Below are positions 42,038-50,001 of a DNA stretch of 64,000 nt, in pieces. This DNA is from Amycolatopsis sp. WQ 127309 (GTDB lineage: Bacteria; Actinomycetota; Actinomycetes; Mycobacteriales; Pseudonocardiaceae): the NCBI RefSeq assembly GCF_023023025.1, contig NZ_CP095481.1, forward strand, positions 5,841,001 through 5,905,000. The letters run 5' to 3'. The notes below the pieces were generated by a model that was given only the letters and a program-made list of their open reading frames with translations, did no database searches and was not told where the DNA came from. Within the stretch, counting starts at the first letter, position 1. Each line of letters starts with the position of its first letter. Both the position numbers and the translations under genes were made by a program.

Positions 42038-42084
42038 AAGCGGTGACTCGGCCGGACGGTTCGGCAGGACGGAGACCAGGGCCC

Positions 42085-42957
42085 ATGACGATGTCGCTGA
42101 CCAGCGTGGCGCAGGTGCGGGAACGGGCTCGCGACGCGCTTTTCGCGCGGGTGGCCGGCCCGGACGGGCCACGCAACCGGGACCGGATCCACCACGCGCC
42201 CGGACCGCGCTGGTTCGCTCCGGACAGCGCGATCCGCCAGGTGCACGGCGACACGTCCATGTTCGTCGGTGGGTTGCGCGCGTTGCTGCTGCAGTCGCTG
42301 CACCCGTCGGCGATGGCCGCGGTGGCCGCCCATTCGGGGTACCGGGGCGACCCGTGGGGCCGGCTGCAGCGCACCAGCACGTTCCTCGCCGTGACGACCT
42401 TCGGCACCACCGACGACGCCGAGCGGGCCGTCGCGGTCGTGCGGGGCGTGCACCGGCGCGTGCGCGGCACCACCGAGGACGGGCAGCCCTACCGGGCCGA
42501 CGACCCGCACCTGCTGAAGTGGGTGCACGTCGCGGAAACGGACAGCTTCCTGCGCGCCCACCAGCGTTACGGCGCACATCCGCTCGACGAGGCCGGATGT
42601 GACCGCTACGTCGCGGAGACCGCGCTGGTCGCCGAGAAGCTCGGCGTCCTCGAACCACCCCGGACGCGGGACGAGCTCGACCAGGCGCTGGCCGCGTACC
42701 GGCCGGAGCTGCGGGGCAGCGCGGACGCGCGCCAAGCGGCTCGGTTCCTGCTCGTCACCCCGCCGATTCCCTGGCCCGCCAGGGTTCCGTACGCCGTGCT
42801 CGCGGCTTCCGCGGTCGGGATGCTGCCGGTGTGGACCCGGGCCCGGCTGCGCCTGCCGTACCTGCCGGTGGCGGAGGCCACGGTCATCCGGCTGGCGGCC
42901 GGCGCCTTGGTCAAGGCGGTGCGCTGGGCCATGACCGCGCCGGAGCCCGGCTCCTGA
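42085..42957 (+). CDS. MpaB-family (DUF2236) oxygenase-like protein
   Basis: 290-residue member of the DUF2236/MpaB family, related to the rubber oxygenase Lcp and the fungal ER-bound oxygenase MpaB, mostly haem proteins. Conserved His-containing segments are LLQSLHPSAMAAVAAHSGY and DPHLLKWVHVAETDSFL. It may oxidatively cleave an isoprenoid or other lipid. A GGAGACC ribosome site precedes the ATG. Its promoter carries a CarH-like operator and the regulator gene follows it. Confidence 0.83.
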   Translation: MTMSLTSVAQVRERARDALFARVAGPDGPRNRDRIHHAPGPRWFAPDSAIRQVHGDTSMFVGGLRALLLQSLHPSAMAAVAAHSGYRGDPWGRLQRTSTFLAVTTFGTTDDAERAVAVVRGVHRRVRGTTEDGQPYRADDPHLLKWVHVAETDSFLRAHQRYGAHPLDEAGCDRYVAETALVAEKLGVLEPPRTRDELDQALAAYRPELRGSADARQAARFLLVTPPIPWPARVPYAVLAASAVGMLPVWTRARLRLPYLPVAEATVIRLAAGALVKAVRWAMTAPEPGS

Positions 42958-42971
42958 GCCTCTTCGTCCGG

Positions 42972-42989
42972 CGATGCAGCCGCGATGCA
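42972..42989. promoter_or_regulatory. Tandem CGATGCA operator before the merR gene
   Basis: CGATGCA (reverse complement of TGCATCG) at 42972-42978 and 42983-42989, again exactly 11 bp apart. It is 31 bp before the GTG at 43021 and directly followed by TATGCT (42993-42998), a good -10 element, so binding should block the regulator's own promoter. Confidence 0.78.
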
Positions 42990-43020
42990 ACGTATGCTGT
43001 GGCGAACACGGGGAGACGAC

Positions 43021-43872
43021 GTGACCGATACGTCCGAAGCACGTTCGCTCGGCTCGAGCGAGGTGGCACGGACGCTCGGGGTGTCCCAGGTGACCCTGCG
43101 GACGTGGGAGAAGCGGTACGGGATCGGCGCCGCCCAGCGGGAGGACAACAACCGCCGGCGGTACACCCCGGAGGACGTCGAGCGGCTGCGCCGGATGCGG
43201 GCGCTGCAGGCGCAGGGGACCAGCGCACGTGACGCGGCCCGGCTCGTGCTGTCGCGCTCGGCCGCCGAGACGACCGTCCGGCGCCGCCGGGAGCGGCTCG
43301 CCGAAGCCGCGGAGTCCTTCGACCTGCCCACGATCGGCGGGCTGGTCGACGACGCCTTCACCAGCCTGGGCGTGGCCAAGACGTGGACCGAGGTCGTCGC
43401 GCCGGTGCTGCGCGTGATCGGTGAACGCTGGGCCGAGCACGACGACCGCCAGGCGATGGTGGCCGAATGGGCGCTGGCCACCACGGCTTCGGCGGCGATC
43501 GACCGGTACGCGGCCCCGGCGGCCGCGCTGCCGGGCTCGGCGCCCGTGCTGTTCGTCTGCGGCCCGACCGAGCGGCACGAACTGCCGGTCAAGATGCTCA
43601 GCGCGGCGTTGAGCGACGACGGCGCCGCGGCGGCGTTCCTGAGCGGGCCGGTCTCGGTCGACGTCCTGCGGGCGATGTCCGCCCGGTTCACCCCGCGCGA
43701 CGTCGTGGTGTGGTCGATGACCGCGCAGTCGGCCGACGTGCGGTTCCTGCGCGTCCTGAGTGCCGAAGGGGTGCCGGTGCGCCCGGCGGGCCCGGGGTGG
43801 CACGGGCTGCCGACGGTGGGCGAGCCGCTCCCGCCGTCGTTCGCGGCGGCGTTGGACGTTTACAGCAGCTGA
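43021..43872 (+). CDS. MerR-family regulator with B12-binding-type domain (CarH/LitR-like)
   Basis: 283 residues: MerR HTH (about 13-80, VARTLGVSQVTLRTWEKRYG), a helical bundle (about 95-165) and a Rossmann-like cobalamin-binding domain (about 174-283). The lower-ligand His is kept in an ExH motif (Glu184-Arg-His186-Glu-Leu-Pro, Pro replacing the usual Gly). The capping W-x9-EH motif of CarH is altered to Trp137-x11-Glu149-Trp150, so light or B12 sensing may be changed or lost. GTG at 43021 has GGGAGA upstream. Paired 11-bp-spaced repeats at its own promoter fit CarH-type autorepression. Confidence 0.85.
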   Translation: MTDTSEARSLGSSEVARTLGVSQVTLRTWEKRYGIGAAQREDNNRRRYTPEDVERLRRMRALQAQGTSARDAARLVLSRSAAETTVRRRRERLAEAAESFDLPTIGGLVDDAFTSLGVAKTWTEVVAPVLRVIGERWAEHDDRQAMVAEWALATTASAAIDRYAAPAAALPGSAPVLFVCGPTERHELPVKMLSAALSDDGAAAAFLSGPVSVDVLRAMSARFTPRDVVVWSMTAQSADVRFLRVLSAEGVPVRPAGPGWHGLPTVGEPLPPSFAAALDVYSS

Positions 43873-43885
43873 TCGGCCGGCGTGA

Positions 43886-45475
43886 TCACCGGCGTTCTCG
43901 TTGCAGGGCGCGGGTTTCGTCGTCGGGGTCCGGGCGCAGCAGGGAACCCGGCACGGCGTGGCCGGCGGTGCCCAGCTTGTTCATCTTCTTCGGCACCGGT
44001 GCGCCCTGGTACTCGAGCGGGATCGCGTGGCCGTGGCGGTCGACGCCGCCGAGCGGCTGGTGGACTTCGATGAACTCACCGTGCGGCAGCCGTTTGATGA
44101 TGCCCGTTTCGACGCCGTGCTCCAGCACCTCGCGGTCGGCCCGCTGCAGGCCGACGCACAACCGGTAGGCCGCGAAGTAGGCCAACGGCGGTCCCACGAG
44201 CAGGCCGATCCGCCCGGCCCACGTCAGGGCGTTCAGCGAGACGTCGAACTCGAAGGCGAGGATGTCGTTGAAGCTCGACAGCGTGAGCACGAGGAAGAAC
44301 GTGATGGCCATCGCGCCGATGGACGTGCGGACCGGGACGTCACGCGGTCGCTGCAGCAGGTTGTGGTGCGCGTGGTCGCCGGTGAGCTTCCGCTCGATGA
44401 ACGGATAGCTCAGCAGGACCGTCACCAGCACGCCGATGCCGATGGCGCCGGCGAAGAAGACCGGCGGCACGGTGTGGTCGCCGAGGTAGAGCTCCCAGGC
44501 CGGCCAGACGCGCAGGAGACCGTCGGCCCAGCCCATATACCAGTCCGGCTGGGACCCGGCGGAGACCTGGGAAGGGTTGTAGGGCCCGAAGTTCCACACG
44601 GGATTGATCTGGAGCAGGCCCGACATCAACGTCAGCACGCCCAGCACGATCACGAAGAACGCGCCGCCCTTGAGGGCGAAGTACGGCATGATCCGGACAC
44701 CGACGACGTTGGTCTCCTTGCGGCGCACCCCCGGGAACTGGGTGTGCTTCTGATACCAGACCAGCGCCAGGTGCGCCCCGACCAGCGCCAGCATGATCCC
44801 CGGCAGCAGCAGGATGTGCAGCGTGTACAGCCGCGGGATGATCTGGTCGCCGGGGAACTCCCCACCGAACAACGCCCAGTGGATCCAGGTACCGATCACC
44901 GGCACCGACAACACGATCCCCGACAACGTCGCCCGGATACCGGTACCGGAGAGCAGGTCGTCCGGCAGCGAATACCCGAAGAAACCCTCGAAGCAGCCCA
45001 GGACCAGCAGCAGACCACCGATCACCCAGTTGGCCTCACGCGGCTTGCGGAACGCACCGGTGAAGAACACCCGCAGCATGTGCACGGCCATCGACGCCAC
45101 GAAGATCAACGCCGCCCAGTGGTGCAGCTGCCGCATGAACAGCCCACCGCGGACGTCGAACGAGAGGTCCAGCGTCGTGCGGAACGCCTGCGACATCTCC
45201 AGGCCCTGCATGTTCGTGAAACTGCCGTGGTAGACGACCTCCTGCATCGAGGGGTCGAAGAACAACGTCAGGTACACACCCGTGAGCAGCAGGATGATGA
45301 AGCTGTAGAGCGCGATCTCGCCCAGCAGGAACGACCAGTGGGTCGGGAACACCTTGTTCATCTGGTGCCGCAGGCCCTTGGCCAGGCGGTAACGCTGATC
45401 GGCGTTGTCCGCGGCGTCGCCTGCCGCCCGTTCGATCGCGCTCGACCCCTTGGTCGGCGTGGTGAGTGAACTCAT
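43886..45475 (-). CDS. Orphan cytochrome b (QcrB-like) of the bc1 complex
   Basis: 529-residue cytochrome b subunit: haem-ligand helices ([19 protein letters not shown] and a later His pair), the quinol-oxidation-site motif PDWY (usually PEWY) and the actinobacterial PDDLLSGTG segment. The C-terminal tail of about 110 residues is typical of high-GC Gram-positives. Normally QcrB sits in qcrCAB next to cytochrome oxidase genes; here there is no Rieske or cytochrome c partner. A strong GGAGGAGGGT ribosome site precedes the ATG. It is probably an accessory paralogue under control of the local MerR regulator. Confidence 0.9.
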   Translation of the reverse strand: MSSLTTPTKGSSAIERAAGDAADNADQRYRLAKGLRHQMNKVFPTHWSFLLGEIALYSFIILLLTGVYLTLFFDPSMQEVVYHGSFTNMQGLEMSQAFRTTLDLSFDVRGGLFMRQLHHWAALIFVASMAVHMLRVFFTGAFRKPREANWVIGGLLLVLGCFEGFFGYSLPDDLLSGTGIRATLSGIVLSVPVIGTWIHWALFGGEFPGDQIIPRLYTLHILLLPGIMLALVGAHLALVWYQKHTQFPGVRRKETNVVGVRIMPYFALKGGAFFVIVLGVLTLMSGLLQINPVWNFGPYNPSQVSAGSQPDWYMGWADGLLRVWPAWELYLGDHTVPPVFFAGAIGIGVLVTVLLSYPFIERKLTGDHAHHNLLQRPRDVPVRTSIGAMAITFFLVLTLSSFNDILAFEFDVSLNALTWAGRIGLLVGPPLAYFAAYRLCVGLQRADREVLEHGVETGIIKRLPHGEFIEVHQPLGGVDRHGHAIPLEYQGAPVPKKMNKLGTAGHAVPGSLLRPDPDDETRALQRERR

Positions 45476-45553
45476 CGGCGACCCTCCTCCGGCGGTTGCC
45501 CGCTCGGCGATCGTCACACCGCCGCCTCGCCGGCGCAACGAAGAGCGGGCCCG

Positions 45554-45571
45554 TGCATCGAAGTTGGAGCG
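45554..45571. promoter_or_regulatory. CarH-like operator between qcrB-like gene and membrane protein
   Basis: TGCATCG at 45554-45560 and a degenerate copy TGGAGCG at 45565-45571, 11 bp apart. The stretch TGCATCGAAGTTGGAGCG matches TGCATCGCATTTGGAGTG at 46181-46198. It lies in the 158-bp divergent gap, so it may control either gene or both. Confidence 0.55.
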
Positions 45572-45633
45572 AGTACGGCGCGTCCTCGCCGGATCGCGCT
45601 GCGGGCGTGACCGCCGTCGGTCACGATGGGGAA

Positions 45634-46161
45634 ATGGGGCGTTGGACGGCCGGGAAGCGGCTGCGGCAGGTGATGGTGTTCGTGCACGTAGCGGTGTCCG
45701 TCGGCTGGCTGGGGGCGGGCGCGGCCAACGTCGTGCTCGCGATGACCGCCGGGTACACCGGTGAGCCCGGCGTCCGCGAGGTCGCCTACCGGCTGATCGA
45801 GCGCATCGACGACTTCGTGGTCATCCCGGCGGCCTTCACCACCCTGGTCGGCGGGATCGTGCTGGGGGCGTTGACGAAGTGGGGACTGACGCGGTTCTGG
45901 TGGGTCCTGGTGAAGCTGGTGCTGACCGTCGCCGTGATCGGCTACAGCACGTTCGGCCTCGGGGTGTGGGTCGAGCAGAGCATCGCCGCGGCCGCCGCGG
46001 GCGTCGAGAGCCCGGTGGCGGGCCCGCTCGCCTACGGTGCGGCGCTCAACATCGTCGCCTTCCTGGCCATGACGTGGCTGTCGGTCGCCAAGCCCTGGGG
46101 CCGCACCCCGTGGTCACGGCCGCCGGTGGTGGCGCGGCGACCACGTTTGTCCGAAGTCTGA
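45634..46161 (+). CDS. Four-helix membrane protein (DUF2269-like)
   Basis: 175-residue integral membrane protein with four predicted helices ([68 protein letters not shown]) and a short basic tail. The His in the first helix and the general layout resemble DUF2269/CopD-like proteins; function is unknown. The start at 45634 is tentative because the ribosome site is weak. It is divergent from the orphan qcrB and may accompany it in the membrane. Confidence 0.68.
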   Translation: MGRWTAGKRLRQVMVFVHVAVSVGWLGAGAANVVLAMTAGYTGEPGVREVAYRLIERIDDFVVIPAAFTTLVGGIVLGALTKWGLTRFWWVLVKLVLTVAVIGYSTFGLGVWVEQSIAAAAAGVESPVAGPLAYGAALNIVAFLAMTWLSVAKPWGRTPWSRPPVVARRPRLSEV

Positions 46162-46169
46162 ACCCGGTT

Positions 46170-46198
46170 TGCATCGCATCTGCATCGCATTTGGAGTG
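46170..46198. promoter_or_regulatory. Three-repeat CarH-like operator before the SDR-TspO operon
   Basis: TGCATCG at 46170-46176 and 46181-46187 and a variant TGGAGTG at 46192-46198, all with an 11-bp period. The third repeat contains TTGGAG (46191-46196), a plausible -35, with GACTTA as a possible -10 eighteen bases on. This is the most complete of the four sites and precedes the GTG at 46267. Confidence 0.78.
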
Positions 46199-46266
46199 CG
46201 ACGGCCCGGTAGGCGACTTACGCTTCGCAGGTATCCGGATCATAGTTGCGTCGTGGAGGTGATCGC

Positions 46267-47625
46267 GTGTCGTTCGAGTACTCCACCGTGGTGGCCGCCC
46301 CGCTCGACGAGGTGTTCGCATGGCACGGCCTGCCCGGGGCGATCGTGCGGCTGACGCCGCCGTGGCAGCCCGTCAAGGTCGGCGCCGAAGCCGCTTCCCT
46401 GCGCGACGGCCGGGCGCGGCTGAACCTGCCCGCCGGCCTGCGCTGGGTCGCGGCCCACGACCCGGACGGTTACCGGCCGCCGCACCAGTTCGTCGACCGG
46501 CTGGACACGCCGGTGCTGTCGAACCTGGTGTCCTGGCGCCACACCCACCGCTTCGCCGCCGACAGTCCTGATCGGACGGTCGTCACCGACCTCGTCGAAA
46601 CGCCCGTGCCCGAAGCGCTGCTCCGGTCGATGTTCGCCTACCGCCACCGTCAGCTCGCCGCCGACCTCGCCGCCCAGCACCGGTACTGGCACGAACCGCT
46701 GACCGTGGCCGTCACCGGCGCGAGCGGACTGGTCGGGACCGCGCTGACGGCGTTGCTGACCACCGGCGGCCACCGGGTGATCCGGCTGGTGCGCCGGCCC
46801 GCGCGCACCCGCGACGAGCGCACGTGGGACCCGGCCGCGCCGGCCACCGGCCTGCTGGCCGGCGTCGACGCGGTCGTCCACCTGGCCGGCACCTCCGTCG
46901 CCGGGCGGTTCGACGACCGGCACCTGAAAGCCGTGCGGGACAGCCGGATCGGCCCGACCCGGGCGCTGGCCGCGCTGGCAGCCCGCACCCCGGACGGCCC
47001 CGGGGTGTTCGTGTCGGCCTCGGCCGTCGGCTACTACGGCCCCGACCGCGGCGACGACGTCCTCACCGAAGACAGCAAACCGGGCGAGGGCGCCCTGGCC
47101 GACATCGTCACCGAGTGGGAGGCGGCCACCGAAGCCGCCGCGGCGGCCGGGATCCGGGTGGTGCAGGTCCGCACGGGCCTGGCGCTGAGCCCGCGCGGCG
47201 GCCTGCTGCGGCTGCAGTACCCGCTGTTCGCCGCCGGGCTCGGCGGGCCGCTCGGCGCGGGCCGCCAGTGGACGCCGTGGATCGGCCTCGACGACCTGAC
47301 CGACGTCTACCTGCGCGCGCTGACCGATCGCGGCCTCGACGGGCCGGTCAACGCCGTGAGCCCCGAGCCGGTGCGCAACGTCGAGTACACCCGGGTCCTC
47401 GCCCGTACCCTCAAGCGCCCGGCGCTGCTGAAGGTGCCGCACTTCGGACCGCGGCTGCTGCTCGGCCGGGACGGCGCCCGCGAGCTGGCCTTCGCCGATC
47501 AGCGCGTGCAACCGGAACGGCTGCTCGCGGCCGGGCACGTCTTCCGGCACCCCCGGCTCGGCGACGCGCTGGCGCACCTGCTCGGAGCGACCGCCGCTCC
47601 GTCGAACGTGGGAGAACCCGTATGA
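46267..47625 (+). CDS. SRPBCC-SDR fusion, TIGR01777 (SulA-like) epimerase family
   Basis: 452 residues: N-terminal SRPBCC ligand-binding domain (about 1-145) fused to an atypical NAD(P)-dependent SDR (TGASGLVG at 150-157, SASAVGYYG, C-terminal DUF1731 region VSPEPVRNVEYTRVLA). Homologues recur in LitR/CarH- and ChrR-type stress regulons, often beside tspO, but substrates are unknown. GTG at 46267 has GTGGAGGTG upstream. It overlaps tspO by ATGA. Confidence 0.88.
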   Translation: MSFEYSTVVAAPLDEVFAWHGLPGAIVRLTPPWQPVKVGAEAASLRDGRARLNLPAGLRWVAAHDPDGYRPPHQFVDRLDTPVLSNLVSWRHTHRFAADSPDRTVVTDLVETPVPEALLRSMFAYRHRQLAADLAAQHRYWHEPLTVAVTGASGLVGTALTALLTTGGHRVIRLVRRPARTRDERTWDPAAPATGLLAGVDAVVHLAGTSVAGRFDDRHLKAVRDSRIGPTRALAALAARTPDGPGVFVSASAVGYYGPDRGDDVLTEDSKPGEGALADIVTEWEAATEAAAAAGIRVVQVRTGLALSPRGGLLRLQYPLFAAGLGGPLGAGRQWTPWIGLDDLTDVYLRALTDRGLDGPVNAVSPEPVRNVEYTRVLARTLKRPALLKVPHFGPRLLLGRDGARELAFADQRVQPERLLAAGHVFRHPRLGDALAHLLGATAAPSNVGEPV

Positions 47626-48098
47626 CCACCGTGCACCGTTCCGCCCCGGCGCCGGTCGCCTTGGCCGGGTTCCTCGCCGCGGTGGCCGTCGTCGCCGTGG
47701 TCGGTGGCCTGGCCGCGTCGTCCTCGCGTGCGGTGTACGCCGGGCTCGAGCAGCCGCCGTGGGCGCCGCCGTCCTGGCTGTTCGGTCCGGTGTGGACGGT
47801 CCTGTACGTCCTGATCGCCGTGTCCGGCTGGTTGTACTGGCGCGCCGGCGGAACCCGCGCGGGTTTCACCTGGTACGCGGTCGGGCTGGTGCTCAACGCG
47901 GCGTGGACACCGCTGTTCTTCGCCGCCGGCGCCTACACGCTCGCGCTGGTCGAGATCGTGCTCCTCGACGTCGCGGTGGCCGGTGCGGTAGCGGTGTTCT
48001 GGCGCCGCTCGCGGGTGGCCGCCGCGCTCCAGGTCCCTTATCTGGCTTGGACGTTGTTCGCGACGGCGCTCAACACCGCGATCGTCGTGCTGAACTGA
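47622..48098 (+). CDS. tspO: TspO/MBR family membrane protein
   Basis: 158-residue five-helix membrane protein with the conserved QPPWAPPSWLFGPVWTVLY and a Trp-rich pattern characteristic of TspO/peripheral benzodiazepine receptor homologues. TspO proteins bind and photo-degrade porphyrins or regulate tetrapyrrole export. Translationally coupled to the SDR gene and thus under the 46170 operator, which fits a light or porphyrin stress function. Confidence 0.93.
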   Translation: MTTVHRSAPAPVALAGFLAAVAVVAVVGGLAASSSRAVYAGLEQPPWAPPSWLFGPVWTVLYVLIAVSGWLYWRAGGTRAGFTWYAVGLVLNAAWTPLFFAAGAYTLALVEIVLLDVAVAGAVAVFWRRSRVAAALQVPYLAWTLFATALNTAIVVLN

Positions 48099-48103
48099 AC
48101 GGC

Positions 48104-48631
48104 GTGCCGGCAGCCGAGCCGCCGCTGGTGGTCACGCTCGCCGTCGACCCGGAAACCCAGCGCGCGTGGGACGAGCTGCGCCGGACGTGGTTCCCGGCCG
48201 AGCGGCTGAACGTGGGCGCGCACGTCACGCTCTTCCACGCGCTGCCGGGCGAGCACGCGGACGCCGTCATCGCCGGCTGCGCCGAGATCGCGGTGCAGTA
48301 CCCGCGGTTCTCCTTCTCGGTGGACGGGGTCTACTCCCTCGGCGGTGGGGTCGCCATCGCCCTGTCCGCCGCCGCATTGACGTCCCTGCGCGGGAAACTG
48401 CGGACCCGGTGGCGATCGTGGTTGACCGCGCAGGACGCGCAGCCGCTGAAGCCGCACGTCACCGTCCAGAACAAGGTCAGCCGCGAAACGGCGAGGGCGA
48501 CCATCGAGGCGCTCCGCCCGGACTTCGGGCCCCAGACGGGTTCGGCGACCGGGCTCGCGGTGTGGCGGTACCTGGGCGGGCCGTGGCAGCCGGTCACCTC
48601 CGTGGACCTCGCGACGCCCGCTGGGGAGTGA
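48104..48631 (+). CDS. 2'-5' RNA ligase-family (2H phosphoesterase) protein
   Basis: 175-residue 2H phosphoesterase with two HxT motifs (GAHVTLFHAL and KPHVTVQNKV), the active-site pair of RNA ligase/cyclic phosphodiesterases. The in-frame GTG at 48104 is 5 bp after tspO; no clear ribosome site is seen, so translation may be coupled. Substrate is unknown (cyclic nucleotide or RNA terminus). Confidence 0.8.
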   Translation: MPAAEPPLVVTLAVDPETQRAWDELRRTWFPAERLNVGAHVTLFHALPGEHADAVIAGCAEIAVQYPRFSFSVDGVYSLGGGVAIALSAAALTSLRGKLRTRWRSWLTAQDAQPLKPHVTVQNKVSRETARATIEALRPDFGPQTGSATGLAVWRYLGGPWQPVTSVDLATPAGE

Positions 48632-48751
48632 CCACATGAGGCGTGTCACCCGGGCGGGTTGTTTGGTCGTTGCCGGTGCCGGGGTAGCCGGTGGATCCGT
48701 TCCGGCGCGGAACCGAAGACCGTTGTCGAAGCTGATCGAAAGGCTGGATCC

Positions 48752-49192
48752 ATGACCACTGTCTCCCGCACGTTCACCGTCGAGGCGGCTCCCGGTGTCG
48801 TCGTCCCCTACCTGGCCGACTTCGGTCACGCCGAAGAGTGGGACCCCGGCACCGAGCGCTGCACCCGCAACGACAGCGGCCCGGTGAAGGTCGGCTCGTC
48901 GTGGCACAACACCTCCAAGATCGCCGGCATCAGCACCGAGCTGACCTACACCCTCGAGCAGCTCGCCGGCGACCGCGTCGTGCTGGTCGGGCGCAACGAC
49001 ACCGCCACCTCGACCGAGACCATCGACGTCACGCCCAGCGGCACCGGCTCCGAGGTCACCTACACCAACGAGCTGCAGTTCAACGGCCTGGCCAAGGTCG
49101 CGGCCCCGCTGGGCAAGGTGGTCTTCGAAAAGCTGGGCAACGACACCGAGAAGCAGCTGACGGACGTGCTCAACGGCCTGGCCCGGCGATGA
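48752..49192 (+). CDS. SRPBCC (polyketide cyclase/START-like) protein
   Basis: 146-residue stand-alone SRPBCC domain with a hydrophobic ligand cavity. It starts MTTVSRTFTVEA and includes HAEEWDPGTERC, a common START-like segment. An AAGG site lies upstream. It overlaps the DUF1295 gene by ATGA. The 120-bp gap upstream (48632-48751) has no TGCATCG repeat, so it may be read through from the tspO transcript or have its own promoter. Confidence 0.82.
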   Translation: MTTVSRTFTVEAAPGVVVPYLADFGHAEEWDPGTERCTRNDSGPVKVGSSWHNTSKIAGISTELTYTLEQLAGDRVVLVGRNDTATSTETIDVTPSGTGSEVTYTNELQFNGLAKVAAPLGKVVFEKLGNDTEKQLTDVLNGLARR

Positions 49193-49998
49193 GACCGCGC
49201 ACGCTGGACACCGCGAACCTGCGGCGGGTGGCCGGGCTGTCGGCCGTCGTCGTGACGGCGGCGCAGGCCGCGACGGCGGTCGTCGCGTTGCGCAAGGGCC
49301 GGCGCGACTACGCCGACGCCGTCTGGGGTCCCGGTCTGGCGGCCGTGGCGGTCACGAGCGCGCTGGCCGGGCGCGGTGACGCCCGGCGGCGCTGGGCGCT
49401 GGCGGCGCTCACCGTCGCGTGGGCGGCCCGGCTCGAACGTCAGATGCTCAGCCGCCTGCGCGGCAGCGACGAAGAGGATCCGCGCTACACCGAGTTCCTG
49501 GAGGGCGCTTCGACGCCGGCGGTCGTCGGCAAGGTGTTCCTCACCCAGGGGCTGAGCCAGCTGCTGGTGTCGGCTCCAGTGCAGCTGGCCGCCGCCGGCG
49601 CCCTGCCGCGCGGCAAGCGTCGGTGGCTGGCCCCGGCGGGACTGGCCGTCATGGTCGGCGGGGCCGTGGTGGAGGCGCTGGCCGACCACCAGAAAACGGC
49701 GTACTCCCAGCGGGACGAGGACGAGCGGCCGGAGGTGCTCGACACCGGCCTGTGGGGCTGGTCGCGGCATCCGAACTACTTCGGCGACTCGCTGGTGTGG
49801 GACGGCGCGTGGCTGACGGCGGCCGCGTCGTCGCCCGGCCTGTGGACGTTGCCCGCGCCGGCGTTGATGAGCTACCTGCTGATGTTCGCCACCGGTGCCA
49901 AGCGCACCGAGAAACGCATGCAGGACCGCCCCGGCTACAGCGACTACCAGAAGCGGGTGGCGTTCTTCTTCCCGCGGCCACCGTCCGAACGAGACTGA
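49189..49998 (+). CDS. DUF1295 steroid-reductase/methyltransferase-like membrane protein
   Basis: 269-residue membrane protein with several helices. The family signature DTGLWGWSRHPNYFGD and the C-terminal RPGYSDYQKRVAFFFP are the NADPH-binding region shared by steroid 5-alpha reductase-like and ICMT-like proteins. It may reduce or methylate a lipid. DUF1295 genes co-occur with TIGR01777 SDRs and tspO in photo-oxidative stress loci, supporting the operon reading here. Confidence 0.85.
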   Translation: MRPRTLDTANLRRVAGLSAVVVTAAQAATAVVALRKGRRDYADAVWGPGLAAVAVTSALAGRGDARRRWALAALTVAWAARLERQMLSRLRGSDEEDPRYTEFLEGASTPAVVGKVFLTQGLSQLLVSAPVQLAAAGALPRGKRRWLAPAGLAVMVGGAVVEALADHQKTAYSQRDEDERPEVLDTGLWGWSRHPNYFGDSLVWDGAWLTAAASSPGLWTLPAPALMSYLLMFATGAKRTEKRMQDRPGYSDYQKRVAFFFPRPPSERD

Positions 49999-50001
49999 GC
50001 T

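Noticed and set aside
42985..43020. Upstream ATG start for the MerR gene
   Set aside because: It would place part of the paired operator and the -10 inside the coding region; the GTG at 43021 has a ribosome site.
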